From the NCBI GenBank assembly GCA_016722375.1, contig JADKJG010000005.1, forward strand, positions 248,001 to 312,000: 64,000 nt of DNA, written 5' to 3'. Shown here piece after piece: positions 7,997-17,677 of the stretch. Origin of the DNA: Bacteroidota bacterium. Lineage in GTDB: Bacteria > Bacteroidota > Bacteroidia > Chitinophagales > LD1. Every line of letters begins with the position of its first letter. Within the stretch, counting starts at the first letter, position 1. The notes beneath the pieces were generated by a model that did no database searches, had not been told where the DNA came from, and was given only the letters and a program-made list of their open reading frames with translations. A program made the position numbers and the translations under genes.

Positions 7997-9292
7997 ATGA
8001 GAAAAATCTTTTTTCTTTCCGTTTTTCTCTTTTTCTCTTTCCAAATTCGGGCACAAACACCGGGCGATTCTAAAGCGACGCAAGTTGAGGAAATGCGCAA
8101 ATTGAAGAAGCAGATGATAGAAGAGCAAAAAACCATACAGCAGCAAACTGAATGGAATACGCAATCGTCGCAACAGGAGATCAAGAAACTGAATCAGGAC
8201 AATCAGCAAAAATCCATTCAAATTCAAAGCAGCAGACAGGAGGCCGAACGGGCGCATCTGGATGCAAGCCAGGCCCGAGTAGATTTGGCTCGTGCAAAGA
8301 GTGAGCTAGATGTGAAGCAGCATGAACTGATCGAGACCGATGCATTGATTGATTCGGCTAAAGCGAGGTTAGCGATAACGCAAAGCCAATTGCAGGAATC
8401 TGAGTTGGTGGTTCACAGAACAAAAGAAGCATTGCTTCACCAAGAGGATAGTGTCAAAATGCAGAATTTGCTATTGCACAACCAGCAAATGGAAATAGAT
8501 GCACAGGATCAACGCAACCGTTGGTATATTATAGCGGCTGCTTTGTTGTTGTCTTTCTTTGTGGTATTAGGCGCTTTGCTCGTTACCCGTCAACGATCTA
8601 TCAAGGAGTTGTCCGGGAAAAATAAAGTCATTGAAGAAGAAAAAAGACGCAGCGATGAATTGTTGTTGAATATTTTGCCGGTGGAGGTGATGCAGGAATT
8701 AAAAGAGCATGGCAAAACACAGGCGCGCAACTATGCCAAAGCCACTGTACTTTTTGCCGACATTAAAAACTTTACAGCCATCAGCGAAATCTTATCACCC
8801 GATGACCTGATTGAGGGCCTGGATGCCTATTTCGAACGATTTGATTTGGTGATAGAAAAGTATGGGATAGAGAAAATCAAAACCATTGGCGATACGTATG
8901 TATGTGCGGGTGGCGTCCCTACAAAGAATGATGTCAATCCGCATGAGGTGGTGCAGGCCGCCCTTGATTTTCAATATGAAATTGGCAAACTTAAACGAGA
9001 GCGCGAGGCCGTTGGAAAAATTCCTTTTGAATTTCGGATAGGCATCCACACCGGACAATTAGTAGCGGGGGTGATTGGAATTAGAAAGTTTGCCTATGAC
9101 ATCTGGGGCGATACCGTGAATATGGCTGCCCGAATGGAGCAGACCAGCGAAGCGGGTAAAATAAACATATCAGGAGCGACTTATGAATTGGTAAAGGACA
9201 AGTTCGCCTGTGTTCATCGGGGCAAGATTGAAGCGAAGAATAAAGGAGAAATTGACATGTACTTCGTTGAAAAAGCTACGGGTTTTGTTTAA
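7997..9292 (+). CDS. membrane-anchored class III adenylate cyclase
   Basis: 431 aa. Signal peptide (residues 1-19), long Gln/Glu-rich coiled coil (about 25-165), one membrane helix (about 178-198), then a cytoplasmic cyclase domain from about 250. Metal-binding aspartates are in FADIKNF and TIGDTY; the adenine-selecting Lys precedes the second (EKIKTIGD) with its Asp partner in YDIWGDTVNMAARME, which also carries the transition-state Asn and Arg. It should make cAMP. The periplasmic coiled coil suggests a sensor or oligomerisation role. A cyclic-nucleotide-binding protein is encoded 0.6 kb away. Confidence 0.9.
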   Translation: MRKIFFLSVFLFFSFQIRAQTPGDSKATQVEEMRKLKKQMIEEQKTIQQQTEWNTQSSQQEIKKLNQDNQQKSIQIQSSRQEAERAHLDASQARVDLARAKSELDVKQHELIETDALIDSAKARLAITQSQLQESELVVHRTKEALLHQEDSVKMQNLLLHNQQMEIDAQDQRNRWYIIAAALLLSFFVVLGALLVTRQRSIKELSGKNKVIEEEKRRSDELLLNILPVEVMQELKEHGKTQARNYAKATVLFADIKNFTAISEILSPDDLIEGLDAYFERFDLVIEKYGIEKIKTIGDTYVCAGGVPTKNDVNPHEVVQAALDFQYEIGKLKREREAVGKIPFEFRIGIHTGQLVAGVIGIRKFAYDIWGDTVNMAARMEQTSEAGKINISGATYELVKDKFACVHRGKIEAKNKGEIDMYFVEKATGFV

Positions 9293-9313
9293 TCCACAAT
9301 ATATTTTTACTGC

Positions 9314-9907
9314 GTGAAGAAGAATTATCAGAAGATTGAAGAATATGTAATCGCAAAACTAAAGTCTGAATTGCCTAAGGATTTATATTACCACGGGTAT
9401 CATCATACTTTAGATGTTTTGAGATCTGCCGAGCAGATTGGACAAGAGGAAAACCTTTCGGAAGAGGAAATGTTTTTGCTCAAGGTGGCGGTCCTGTTTC
9501 ATGATATTGGTTTTACGAAAGTTTATAAGAGCCATGAGGAGAAGGGCTGTGAAATAGCGGAAACGGAATTGACCAGATTTGGATTTAATTCGGCTGATCT
9601 TCAGACTATTTGTGGGATGATTATGGCCACAAAAATTCCGCAGAACCCTAAAACCAAATTAGAGCGGATTATCGCTGATTCAGACTTAGACTATTTGGGG
9701 ACAGATAAATTCAAAAAGATAGGGAAAACTCTTTATGACGAAATGAAGATCTATCTGAATTTAGAGAGTGAGCGGCAATGGAATATCATCCAGATGAACT
9801 TTCTAAGGACCCACAAATACTTTACAGACTTTTGCAAAAAGAACCGCGAGGCTGAGAAGGAAAAACATCTGGAAGAAATTATCAGTATCGTGAATTCCTA
9901 TGATTGA
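9314..9907 (+). CDS. HD-domain phosphohydrolase
   Basis: 197 aa, GTG start, 21 nt after the cyclase gene on the same strand, so probably cotranscribed. HD-domain metal ligands are visible: H in YHGYHHTLDV, the H-D pair in LFHDIGF, and a later Asp in IIADSDLDYLG. Such proteins hydrolyse phosphomonoesters or phosphodiesters of nucleotides; adjacency to a cyclase makes a cyclic-nucleotide or nucleotide substrate attractive but unproven. The 3' end overlaps the convergent gene by 10 nt. Confidence 0.85.
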   Translation: MKKNYQKIEEYVIAKLKSELPKDLYYHGYHHTLDVLRSAEQIGQEENLSEEEMFLLKVAVLFHDIGFTKVYKSHEEKGCEIAETELTRFGFNSADLQTICGMIMATKIPQNPKTKLERIIADSDLDYLGTDKFKKIGKTLYDEMKIYLNLESERQWNIIQMNFLRTHKYFTDFCKKNREAEKEKHLEEIISIVNSYD

Positions 9908-10371
9908 GCGTTGTTCTGCTTGGCAGATTTCTCGTTCAAGGCTCTCAATCTCCGGCATAAGGTTTTAATGATTCCCTTCGCTACTTCTATACGGCTTTCC
10001 ATCAATTCGTAAAAAGGTTCCTGATCAATTTTAAGCAGAAAGGTTTCTGATTGAGCCGTGGCGCTGGCAGACCTGGTTTCGGTATCGAGCAAGGCCAACT
10101 CACCGAAGAAATCATTCTCCTTCAGAATGGCCAGGCTATGACTGCCTTTATGAATATTGACCGCTCCTTTAAAAATGATATACATGCTATTGGCTAGGTC
10201 GCCTTCATGAAAAATATTTTGCCCTTCTTCATATTCTACTTCTTCCAAAATCTCCGCTACTTCTGCCAACACCGTTTCGGGTGTTTCTTCAAACAGGCTT
10301 AGGGATTTTAGCAGCAGCACTTTCTCGATCAGGATAAGGCGCGATTCAAAAGGAGGGTTCTTGCTTGACAT
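9898..10371 (-). CDS. cyclic-nucleotide-binding domain protein without DNA-binding domain
   Basis: 157 aa. A single CRP-type cNMP-binding beta roll covers about residues 18-135, with phosphate-binding-cassette sequence FFGELALLDTETRSASA. A short C-terminal helix follows, and no HTH domain, so this is not a CRP transcription factor. It is encoded 1 nt after the HEAT-repeat membrane protein on the same strand and probably acts on it or with it. With the cyclase converging from the other side it suggests a local cAMP signalling module. Confidence 0.85.
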   Translation of the reverse strand: MSSKNPPFESRLILIEKVLLLKSLSLFEETPETVLAEVAEILEEVEYEEGQNIFHEGDLANSMYIIFKGAVNIHKGSHSLAILKENDFFGELALLDTETRSASATAQSETFLLKIDQEPFYELMESRIEVAKGIIKTLCRRLRALNEKSAKQNNAQS

Positions 10372-10372
10372 T

Positions 10373-13132
10373 TTAGTTTAGTTCTGATTTAATTTTTTGA
10401 GCCACTTCCAGCAGTAAGATATCCGAATCGTCCTTCACCGCATTCAGCCAGTTTTGTTTTTCTGGACTTCGATAATATAACGTCGAGTGCAAAGCGGTTG
10501 CTTTTGTCCACCGATGGAAGGGGTGTTTTTTGTTGCTTAGTATGGTATCAATAATGCCCGGATAGCTCAAAGGCTGTTTAAAATATTCTCTTAATCCGGC
10601 ACACTTTTCAGCGATGGATGCCGGCTCATATATGCGGATAAATTTCTGCGCTATTTCTTTGGGCACCTCAATTTCGATCACCTCAAAGGCATTAGCGATA
10701 CTTTCCTTTTTGTTAAACTGGAAAGCGCTTCTAGCTTTCATCATCATTTCCCGGTTATATGTGAAGGAGAAAAGTAACAATAGTGCATTTCTGATTTCTT
10801 GCAACTCCAAGTAAAGCGCATCAATTAATAGCTGTGCCGTAGAATTTTTTTCTAATTCTTGAATCATAAAGATAATGGCAATGGCAGATGTAGTATATTG
10901 ATTCATGAGGGCGATATGTCCCTCGCGGTTATGGGGGTTTGTTTTAAACGCACATAAATGCAGTGCATGGAAAATATCTATCTGAAAGGAGGGTAATTTC
11001 CACACCAATTTATCGAGAATTTCAGAAACTTCCGCTGTACCAATTTTTCCGAGAAGTAAAATCAATTTGGTTTTTTGTTGGCGACTCAGTGAGGTGCCGG
11101 TCAATGTGCTTTCTAATTGAGGCAAGGCGATATTTCCAATGTGGCGCAGTGCATCCAGAATAATTCCTTCATGCTTTTTTTGTAGAAATAGATCCAGCAA
11201 CGGAGGAACCGTCCGCGCGTTTCGCACCGATCCGCAAGCAATGATGGCCGCCTTTTGCACCGCAACATCTTCATCTTTGAGCAAAGTGAGCAAAGGCTTG
11301 TAGAAGGAATCTACTCCCAACTCACCAATGATTTCAGCTCCCATTTTTCGTTCCTTGCTATCCACCGAACTAATCAGTTGAAGCAGGCGCTGACCGGCGG
11401 TAACCACCGCTCCGATACCCCCGCTGGTCATTAATCCGATAATGGCCGATTTCATCAGCCGCTGGTCTGCGTCTTTTACATACACATCCAAATTTTCTGA
11501 CTCGTCAGGAAGCAACATACATTTAGCCTTCACCGCTTCGGGCAGCAGCCCTGTTTCCGTTCCCGCCGCTATGATTTTTTCAATGTAGGGCAAGGCGGCA
11601 TAAACCTTTTTTCGTTCTGCTAATTTAATGGCTTCCATCCTCACTTCGGTCATGGGATGTTCTAAGGCTTTCAATACTATCTCTTCCTTGTCTTCAGCAT
11701 ATTGTTTTTCAATCAGGTTCAGAATATAGATAGCCTCTCCTTGCTTGCAGTCGCTAATTTTCGACTTCAACACAGCAAGAGTTTGTTCACTATTCATATC
11801 CATCTCTTGTCCAATGGAATAGCGTTTATCCAGAGCCGTCACTAAGGTTTGTACGTACTGCCGATCCACTACAAATATCATAATGACCCAAACAATGAGT
11901 AGCGTGAACAACAAATAGCTGAGCAAATACAAATCCACTCCGCCGGAAAGTTTTATCAGTGAGTAAAGCATAAAACCGCTGAAGGCCAGTGCGAATGGGT
12001 CCATCACGCCCTTCACGATGGTATGTCCTTTCAGGCGCAGAGAAGATGAAAGAGGCTGCATGAGCGAAAGGAAAACCGGGTCTTGCAGGGAGGTCTTTAA
12101 TACTTCGGTAATGATCATCATCATTCCGAATAGATAAAGCAAGGCGGAATGATTTTCGGTAAATAAGGGAAGGGCTATAATGGCAAACAGAAAAACAAAA
12201 AGAATAATTGGGCTGATCAGCAGAGACCCTCTTGTGCCCAACACGTTGGTTAATCTTCCGGTTAAAATCAGACGAATAAAAATAGCCAGGATTCTACCAC
12301 CGGCGTAAAAGGCTGCGATAAAACTGGCCAATTGCACATCGGTCTTCATCTGGTGTTTAATTTCTGAGTAGAACGAAAAGCTGATAATCGTTACGCAGGT
12401 AACGATGATAAAAGAAAGAAAGGCCACTAGGGCAATCATCCGATTACCGAAAAATCCTTTCAACATTTCCTGCCAACTCACGGTGACTTTATGGGCGCGG
12501 TGGTGTTGGTGTGTATGTGCTACATGAACGGTTAATATCCCTGAACGTTGGAGCCTGAAAAAGAAGATCAATGAAATCAGAATGGACCCCCCCGCCACCA
12601 CCAGCATCCCGCTGCTACTAAAAATTTTTATCAGCGCTGGCACCGCTGAATAACCAATCAACTTGGCAGGAATATCCCCCGCGCCTATCATACCAAATAG
12701 TCGTTTGCTCTGCCGGATGTCAAACTGAAGAGCAGCCAAGCCCCAGAACTCTAAATTGCTGAGGAGATAGATAACGTAATACCAGCTAAACATCAGGAAC
12801 AAAAACCAGACATTCTCCGAGTTTTGATAGAGCGCATAAAAAGCAAAAATGCTCAGGCCGATAAAAACAATGACAAGGGGAACCAGTTTATTGATAGACA
12901 GCGCATGTTCCACCTTGCTGTATGCGAAGCCCGTTATAAATAATAAAAGGGCAGAGAACAGATAAACCTTGGGCAATTCATGAACAGCAAAATGTTGCAG
13001 AAAAAGCGCAAACGCTACCGTATTGAAAATCGCTACTCCGGCCCCCTGAAAAAACTGTAGCCAAAACAGATTATTTACCAGCCACGCCTCCTCCTGTCGG
13101 ATGTTGAACAAATGGAGAATTTTATTTTTCAT
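10373..13132 (-). CDS. MFS/nucleotide-transporter-like membrane protein fused to HEAT repeats
   Basis: 919 aa. The N-terminal half (to about 430) has some 12 membrane helices in the style of MFS or TLC ATP/ADP carriers. The C-terminal half is soluble and built of HEAT-like helical repeats (for example SVDSKERKMGAEIIGELG and DEDVAVQKAAIIACGSV). Cotranscribed with the cNMP-binding protein just downstream. Substrate unknown; fusion of a transporter fold to HEAT repeats suggests a regulated or scaffolding role rather than simple transport. Start is the first Met, which begins a short hydrophilic lead before helix 1. Confidence 0.75.
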   Translation of the reverse strand: MKNKILHLFNIRQEEAWLVNNLFWLQFFQGAGVAIFNTVAFALFLQHFAVHELPKVYLFSALLLFITGFAYSKVEHALSINKLVPLVIVFIGLSIFAFYALYQNSENVWFLFLMFSWYYVIYLLSNLEFWGLAALQFDIRQSKRLFGMIGAGDIPAKLIGYSAVPALIKIFSSSGMLVVAGGSILISLIFFFRLQRSGILTVHVAHTHQHHRAHKVTVSWQEMLKGFFGNRMIALVAFLSFIIVTCVTIISFSFYSEIKHQMKTDVQLASFIAAFYAGGRILAIFIRLILTGRLTNVLGTRGSLLISPIILFVFLFAIIALPLFTENHSALLYLFGMMMIITEVLKTSLQDPVFLSLMQPLSSSLRLKGHTIVKGVMDPFALAFSGFMLYSLIKLSGGVDLYLLSYLLFTLLIVWVIMIFVVDRQYVQTLVTALDKRYSIGQEMDMNSEQTLAVLKSKISDCKQGEAIYILNLIEKQYAEDKEEIVLKALEHPMTEVRMEAIKLAERKKVYAALPYIEKIIAAGTETGLLPEAVKAKCMLLPDESENLDVYVKDADQRLMKSAIIGLMTSGGIGAVVTAGQRLLQLISSVDSKERKMGAEIIGELGVDSFYKPLLTLLKDEDVAVQKAAIIACGSVRNARTVPPLLDLFLQKKHEGIILDALRHIGNIALPQLESTLTGTSLSRQQKTKLILLLGKIGTAEVSEILDKLVWKLPSFQIDIFHALHLCAFKTNPHNREGHIALMNQYTTSAIAIIFMIQELEKNSTAQLLIDALYLELQEIRNALLLLFSFTYNREMMMKARSAFQFNKKESIANAFEVIEIEVPKEIAQKFIRIYEPASIAEKCAGLREYFKQPLSYPGIIDTILSNKKHPFHRWTKATALHSTLYYRSPEKQNWLNAVKDDSDILLLEVAQKIKSELN

Positions 13133-13158
13133 AGAGTCGGTCCCCTGTGGAAGCTAAT

Positions 13159-13674
13159 TTAGTTTTTATTCTGTTTGGCCTCTATTTTTTTCTGATAGAA
13201 CTCTTTGCTGGCAACGTATAAAGTCTTATTGATAGCGGCATATACCTTACCACTTTCATCTTCAAATTTTAGGGGCAAATCAAAAACATATTCACCTTTC
13301 ATCGCCACCTGTTGTCGTATTTCATCTATCATTTCATCCTGAATCAAAAACCGACACTTCATTTTTTCCGTCGCCGGACGAAGAAACCGAATATGGGCTG
13401 CTTTATCCCATACCACATAATCCTTTCCCAGAATCCTCATGAACATGAGCATAAAGTGCGGATCAATCGAACTATAAATACTACCACCAAAAATTGTTCC
13501 CACCCGGTTTACGGTCCGCAAGTTTAAAGAAAGGCGCACATGTACTTCTTTGAAATCAGCAGCAATAAAAGTCACCCTACCTCCACTGCAAAAAATACAA
13601 GGCCAGAAATTGTATGCCCAGCGCAACAAGGTCGTTCCGCCCGACTCTTTTCTTTCAGTTTTAAACAGTTCCAT
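13159..13674 (-). CDS. DUF4442 hotdog-fold protein (thioesterase-like)
   Basis: 171 aa. The sequence around VGTIFGGSIYSSIDPHFMLMF and DKAAHIRFLRPA matches DUF4442 proteins, a hotdog-fold family related to acyl-CoA thioesterases. No catalytic residue can be assigned confidently. It sits 26 nt upstream of the HEAT-repeat gene on the same strand and could be cotranscribed. Divergent from the aminopeptidase gene across 62 nt. Confidence 0.75.
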   Translation of the reverse strand: MELFKTERKESGGTTLLRWAYNFWPCIFCSGGRVTFIAADFKEVHVRLSLNLRTVNRVGTIFGGSIYSSIDPHFMLMFMRILGKDYVVWDKAAHIRFLRPATEKMKCRFLIQDEMIDEIRQQVAMKGEYVFDLPLKFEDESGKVYAAINKTLYVASKEFYQKKIEAKQNKN

Positions 13675-13736
13675 GCTCCTGCATTTTGTTCTATAGATTC
13701 TTTTATATCAATTCGCCCCCTCAAAACAAATGATTT

Positions 13737-14860
13737 ATGACGACAAGCACTAAAGCAAATACAGAGATTCATGGAAAATACGCCCGGCTGCTCATCAACT
13801 ACTGTCTGGATGTAAAGAAGAATGACAAGGTTTTTGTGTCTTCTTCTTATCTCGCCGAACCGCTGCTACGTGAAGTGGTGAAAGAAATTTATCTCGCCGG
13901 AGGAATTCCGGTGTTGAATGTTGAATTAAATGGTATTGGTGAACTTGCTTTGCAATATGGAGAAGAACACCAGCTATCTTGGGTGAACCCCATGCGGAAA
14001 CATGTGATGGAACATTTCGATTGCTATCTCAACATCAAAGCATCTTTTGAAAAAGGAAGTGACGAAGTAAACATTGAACAACCTGAAAAATTCAAAATCT
14101 ATCAGAAGGCCCAACAGGAGTTGAACAAAATATATTTTGAACGGATTGGCAATGGCTCTATGCGTAGATGCTTGTGCCAGTATCCTACTAAAGCTGCCGC
14201 CGATGATGCGGAACTGGGTTCAAAGAATATGAAAGGTTTGTTTATCAAAGCTGCAATTTGTATGAAGCCGATCCGGTGGCGAAGTGGTTGGAAATGCGCA
14301 AGACACAACAGGTTTATGTGGACTACCTGAATAAAGTGGACAAGGTTCAATACAAAAGCCCGGATATGGATATTTCATTTTCTGTGAAAGGAAGAAAGTG
14401 GATGAACAGCGATGGTCGAGCTAATATGCCCAGCGGCGAAGTATTCAGTGCACCGGTGGAAGACAGTATGAATGGGAAAGTGAAATTCAGCTATCCTACT
14501 ATTTATATGGGTAAAGATGTAACCGGCATTTCGCTCGAAGTGAAAGATGGACTGATTGTGACATGGGATGCCGAGCAGGGGAAAGAAATTCTCGACAAGG
14601 TTTTTTCGGTAGAAGGTGCCCGTCAATGGGGTGAGGTGGCTATCGGCACGAACTATAATATTCAGCGCACCACGCGAAACATTCTATTCGATGAAAAAAT
14701 CGGCGGAAGCATCCACATGGCGGTGGGGCAATCCTACAAACAATGCGGCGGAAAAAATGAAAGCACCATCCACTGGGATATGATTACCGACATGAAGAAT
14801 GGAGGAGAAATCCTGGCGGATGGAGTGAAGATTTATCAGGACGGGAAGTTTTTGATTTAG
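13737..14860 (+). pseudogene. M29 family aminopeptidase, split by one frameshift
   Basis: Two overlapping frames (13737-14330 and 14258-14860) together give one M29 (AmpS/thermophilic) metallo-aminopeptidase of about 374 aa, the usual family length. The first frame reads correctly to about 14222. The second then continues EYERFVYQSCNLYEADPVAKW to the end. Restoring one A in the AAA run at 14222-14224 joins them. Metal-site regions are present: EVFSAPVED, then SIHMAVGQSY and IHWDMI near the C-terminus. Since every other residue looks conserved, this may be an assembly error. A decayed second copy of the last 75 codons lies at 21074-21298. Confidence 0.8.
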
Positions 14861-14893
14861 CACTCCGCTACACTCGCAGTAGGCACGGGTCAC

Positions 14894-14914
14894 CATCCCG
14901 CTTTTCGCGGGATG
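14894..14914. terminator. bidirectional hairpin between convergent genes
   Basis: CATCCCGC-TTTTC-GCGGGATG, an 8-bp perfect stem with 5-nt loop between the aminopeptidase stop (14860) and the convergent gene ending at 14930. A GC stem in this position suggests transcription termination for both sides; the T tract is weak. Confidence 0.55.
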
Positions 14915-14929
14915 ATGCACCAGAAAAAT

Positions 14930-15547
14930 TTACAGAGTTGCGTGTGCAACGCAAACACCACTCACCTCTCCGTATCCAAGGCGACCCACGGCATACACAC
15001 GTACCCAGTACATCCTGCCCGGTTCCAGATGGATAATATCGCATCGGCTGGACAACACTATCTTGTGGAGGTAAAAAGAATCCGGTGACGGACCCTCGTC
15101 AGAAATCTCCACCGCATAAGCGCCGGCACCAATCACCTTGTCCCAAATTGCATGAATACTTCCGGGAAACTTGCCGCCCCTCAGGCGCAGGTGCAACACC
15201 ATGCCCACTGGTGCAAGAGGTCGGGGCTCGGCTGTTACGCCGAATCCGCTGGATAGGATAACCGTTCCCACTCCGTCCGAAACATCCTGTACATACGCAG
15301 CCAGTCTGCTGATCAGCGCAAGCAACGCAGCCCGCCTCTGGCGCATAATGTAGGTTTTGGTCTTGCCCAAATCTTTTGCCTCATTATAGGCAACAAGCAG
15401 AGCATCCGTGGCTGTCTTGACATTAGGCAGCGTGGGAGAAGGTGCCGGAAAACTCAAATTTCCCGTCATCATGGATACGATGTGATACGCGCGGTCAATC
15501 TGATCCGCTGTTCTCAGCCTCGAAAATCCAATTTTAATTTTCGCCAT
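14930..15547 (-). CDS. hypothetical protein with C-terminal fibronectin III-like domain
   Basis: 205 aa. Helical N-terminal part (residues 1-100) and a beta-rich C-terminal part (about 110-205; MYWVRVYAVGRLGYGEVSG is typical of FN3 strands F-G). No signal peptide. In size and layout it resembles the product of 37350-38054 (helical N-terminus, beta-rich C-terminus ending in a similar strand pair), and both genes have a 21-nt repeat array upstream of their start. Function unknown. Confidence 0.65.
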   Translation of the reverse strand: MAKIKIGFSRLRTADQIDRAYHIVSMMTGNLSFPAPSPTLPNVKTATDALLVAYNEAKDLGKTKTYIMRQRRAALLALISRLAAYVQDVSDGVGTVILSSGFGVTAEPRPLAPVGMVLHLRLRGGKFPGSIHAIWDKVIGAGAYAVEISDEGPSPDSFYLHKIVLSSRCDIIHLEPGRMYWVRVYAVGRLGYGEVSGVCVAHATL

Positions 15548-15763
15548 ATCTATGTTTTTGGTTAAAAAAATACAGAAGTTTTTTCAAGCGGGACTTCATT
15601 TCCCTCTATGCGGTTATCATGCATCGCGGTGTATGCGTAGATGAATAAGGCATACCATAAATATACACCATCCACTTTCTTCTGTTTCGTTATTACAGCG
15701 CTTTTATAAAATACCTGCTTTGTTTTGTACCCGATGCAGACAGTCTTTTTCTGCTATGCCAGC

Positions 15764-16010
15764 GACATAGGAGCGAAAGCTCTGAACTTTGTAGCAAAGT
15801 CCCTGAACTTCGGAACAAAAGTCGTGGCATTTGGAACAAAGTCCATGAACTTTGAGACAAATGCAATGAACTCAAGAACAAAAGCCGCGAACTTCGAAAT
15901 AGAGTCCTTGGACTTTGGTATAAAAGCCATAGCTTTCAGAACAAATCCCATGAACTTTGGAGCAAAGACCATGAACTTCGGAACAAAAGCTGCGGATTCT
16001 GGAGAGATGC
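15764..16010 (+). repeat. 21-nt degenerate tandem array B (12 units)
   Basis: Units of exactly 21 nt, consensus AACTTTGGAACAAAAGCCATG, running from a degenerate first unit at 15764 to a partial last one ending about 16010. Dyads inside units include ACTTTG-TAG-CAAAGT (15787-15801) and CTTTG-GAG-CAAAG (15955-15967). It lies in the divergent intergenic region between the FN3-like gene and the nuclease gene. Frames on both strands are open, so the nuclease ORF appears to extend 5' through the array; I exclude that part from the gene. Confidence 0.9.
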
Positions 16011-16090
16011 CCTTTGGGGCTGGGTTGTGGGTGAGGTTCTTATGGTTATTTTCACTTGATGAACTAAACACCGGAAACGGCGGGAGGAAT

Positions 16091-16960
16091 ATGGATTGGC
16101 GGAAGTACGAAAAGGAAATCTATGCAATTTTTAAAAGAGAGTTTCCAAAAGCTGAAATCACTAGTGATACCAAATTAAAAGGAAGATATTCCTTAATTAA
16201 TAGGCAGATTGATATTCTGATTCAGGATTACGTCGCTGGAAATCGTATTACTATTGTTATCGACGCAAAATTTTTTAATCAGAAAATTGATGTTAAGGAT
16301 GTCGAATGCTTTATTGGAATGTTAGCAGATATAGGTGTACATAAAGGATTACTTATCACCCAAGAAGGCTATACAAATGCAGCAATCAAAAGAGCCTACA
16401 ATGATCCAAGTGATGTCGAACTCGATATCTTGAATTTCAAAGAACTAAAAGAATATCACGGTTTTTTAGCATTCCCTTTCGCTGGAGATATAAGTGTCTT
16501 TTTGCCAGCCCCTTTTGGTTGTGTTATTGATAATAGAACAAAAGAAAATGATTGGCTTGCTCTAATATATCAAAGGGGACTAACTTTTGAAGAAGCAGCG
16601 GATAAGCGAGAGTGGATGTACGTAAATTTTTGGGATAGAAGGATTAAAAATGTGTCCTTGGATGATTTGCTAAAAATTCAACTCGCAACGTTTGATGGAT
16701 TAGAAGCACAAATCGAAATGGTGCCGACCATAAAGCGAGAAAGAAATAAAACCGCATTGCGCAAAGTAACAATCCCAACCTATCCAGCTCCGGAGTACAC
16801 TGGGTTTGTAGAATTTGAGGATTTCATTTTTTATGCTGTCATGTTTTCTCCTATAGAACTAGAAAGCAAGAATATCCGAAAGCTGGAGAATATAATGATC
16901 AATGTTATTCCAGGAAAGGTGAAACATGAAAAGCCTGAAAGTGAACAAGTGATAGAATGA
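16091..16960 (+). CDS. Mrr/PD-(D/E)XK family restriction endonuclease-like protein
   Basis: 289 aa from the ATG at 16091; an open frame continues upstream but only through the repeat array. PD-(D/E)xK nuclease core near the N-terminus: D41 in RQIDILIQD and D58-A-K60 in IVIDAKF, then VECFIGMLADIGVHKGLLITQ, the helix-strand pair usual in Mrr_cat domains. The C-terminal 170 residues are unassigned. Probably a modification-dependent or defensive nuclease. Followed at 32 nt by a small membrane protein gene on the same strand. Confidence 0.75.
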   Translation: MDWRKYEKEIYAIFKREFPKAEITSDTKLKGRYSLINRQIDILIQDYVAGNRITIVIDAKFFNQKIDVKDVECFIGMLADIGVHKGLLITQEGYTNAAIKRAYNDPSDVELDILNFKELKEYHGFLAFPFAGDISVFLPAPFGCVIDNRTKENDWLALIYQRGLTFEEAADKREWMYVNFWDRRIKNVSLDDLLKIQLATFDGLEAQIEMVPTIKRERNKTALRKVTIPTYPAPEYTGFVEFEDFIFYAVMFSPIELESKNIRKLENIMINVIPGKVKHEKPESEQVIE

Positions 16961-16991
16961 GAATCTATGAACGAAATATATTGTAAAGTTT

Positions 16992-17618
16992 ATGACAGTA
17001 GAGAACCTTGCTGAAATTAGAAACTGGGTGATTTTAATTCTTGGTACAGTTGGCGCAATTGTTACCATAAAAACATTTATTGACAATACCCGTCAAAGAA
17101 AACTTGATAACACCTATAAGACCTTAGAATATTTAAGGAAGCATATCAGCAAAGATCAAATAGAGACTTTTGTCAGCTTATTTCACGCAAATAATCCGAT
17201 AGGGGTTCCCGAAAATGAGTTTCATCTAGACAATGGACGAAAGGATTATATAGAAACAATGTTTTCTGAGGGCGGCTGTGGGAACGGTGATGTTCAGAAT
17301 ATGATTGAGGTTTTCAATTTAGTTTCTAAATCATTAAATAAAGGAATTTTTGAAGAAAATTTAATCTGGTACGAATACGGTCAGATTATGGAAACATGCT
17401 ATCGCTGGACGAAATATTTGGAGGATAATATAGATGGGCAAGTCGACCTAAGAAGGAGAGAAGGAATGTCTGACGGAGATTATAAATTATTTCTAAAAGA
17501 GTGGAAAGGACAGTTAGAAGGAATGATTTCATTTTTCTTTGACTTTAATCTCTATATGAAAAATGCGACTAAAAGATTTTTGGATAGACCAACAAAGCAT
17601 TATACCTATGCTGAATAA
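16992..17618 (+). CDS. single-TM hypothetical protein in the nuclease cluster
   Basis: 208 aa. One membrane helix at about residues 11-29 (WVILILGTVGAIVTIKTFI), then a soluble, mostly helical and acidic domain. The layout resembles DUF4760-type proteins but that is not certain. Same strand as, and close to, the nuclease before it and the zinc-binding protein after it. Membrane-anchored effectors of this shape occur in defence loci; no function is shown here. Confidence 0.6.
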   Translation: MTVENLAEIRNWVILILGTVGAIVTIKTFIDNTRQRKLDNTYKTLEYLRKHISKDQIETFVSLFHANNPIGVPENEFHLDNGRKDYIETMFSEGGCGNGDVQNMIEVFNLVSKSLNKGIFEENLIWYEYGQIMETCYRWTKYLEDNIDGQVDLRRREGMSDGDYKLFLKEWKGQLEGMISFFFDFNLYMKNATKRFLDRPTKHYTYAE

Positions 17619-17677
17619 CTTGTAAAACATTTCTTTGACACGGTTGGCAAGAATGCCTATCGAAGAGAAAATTAATA

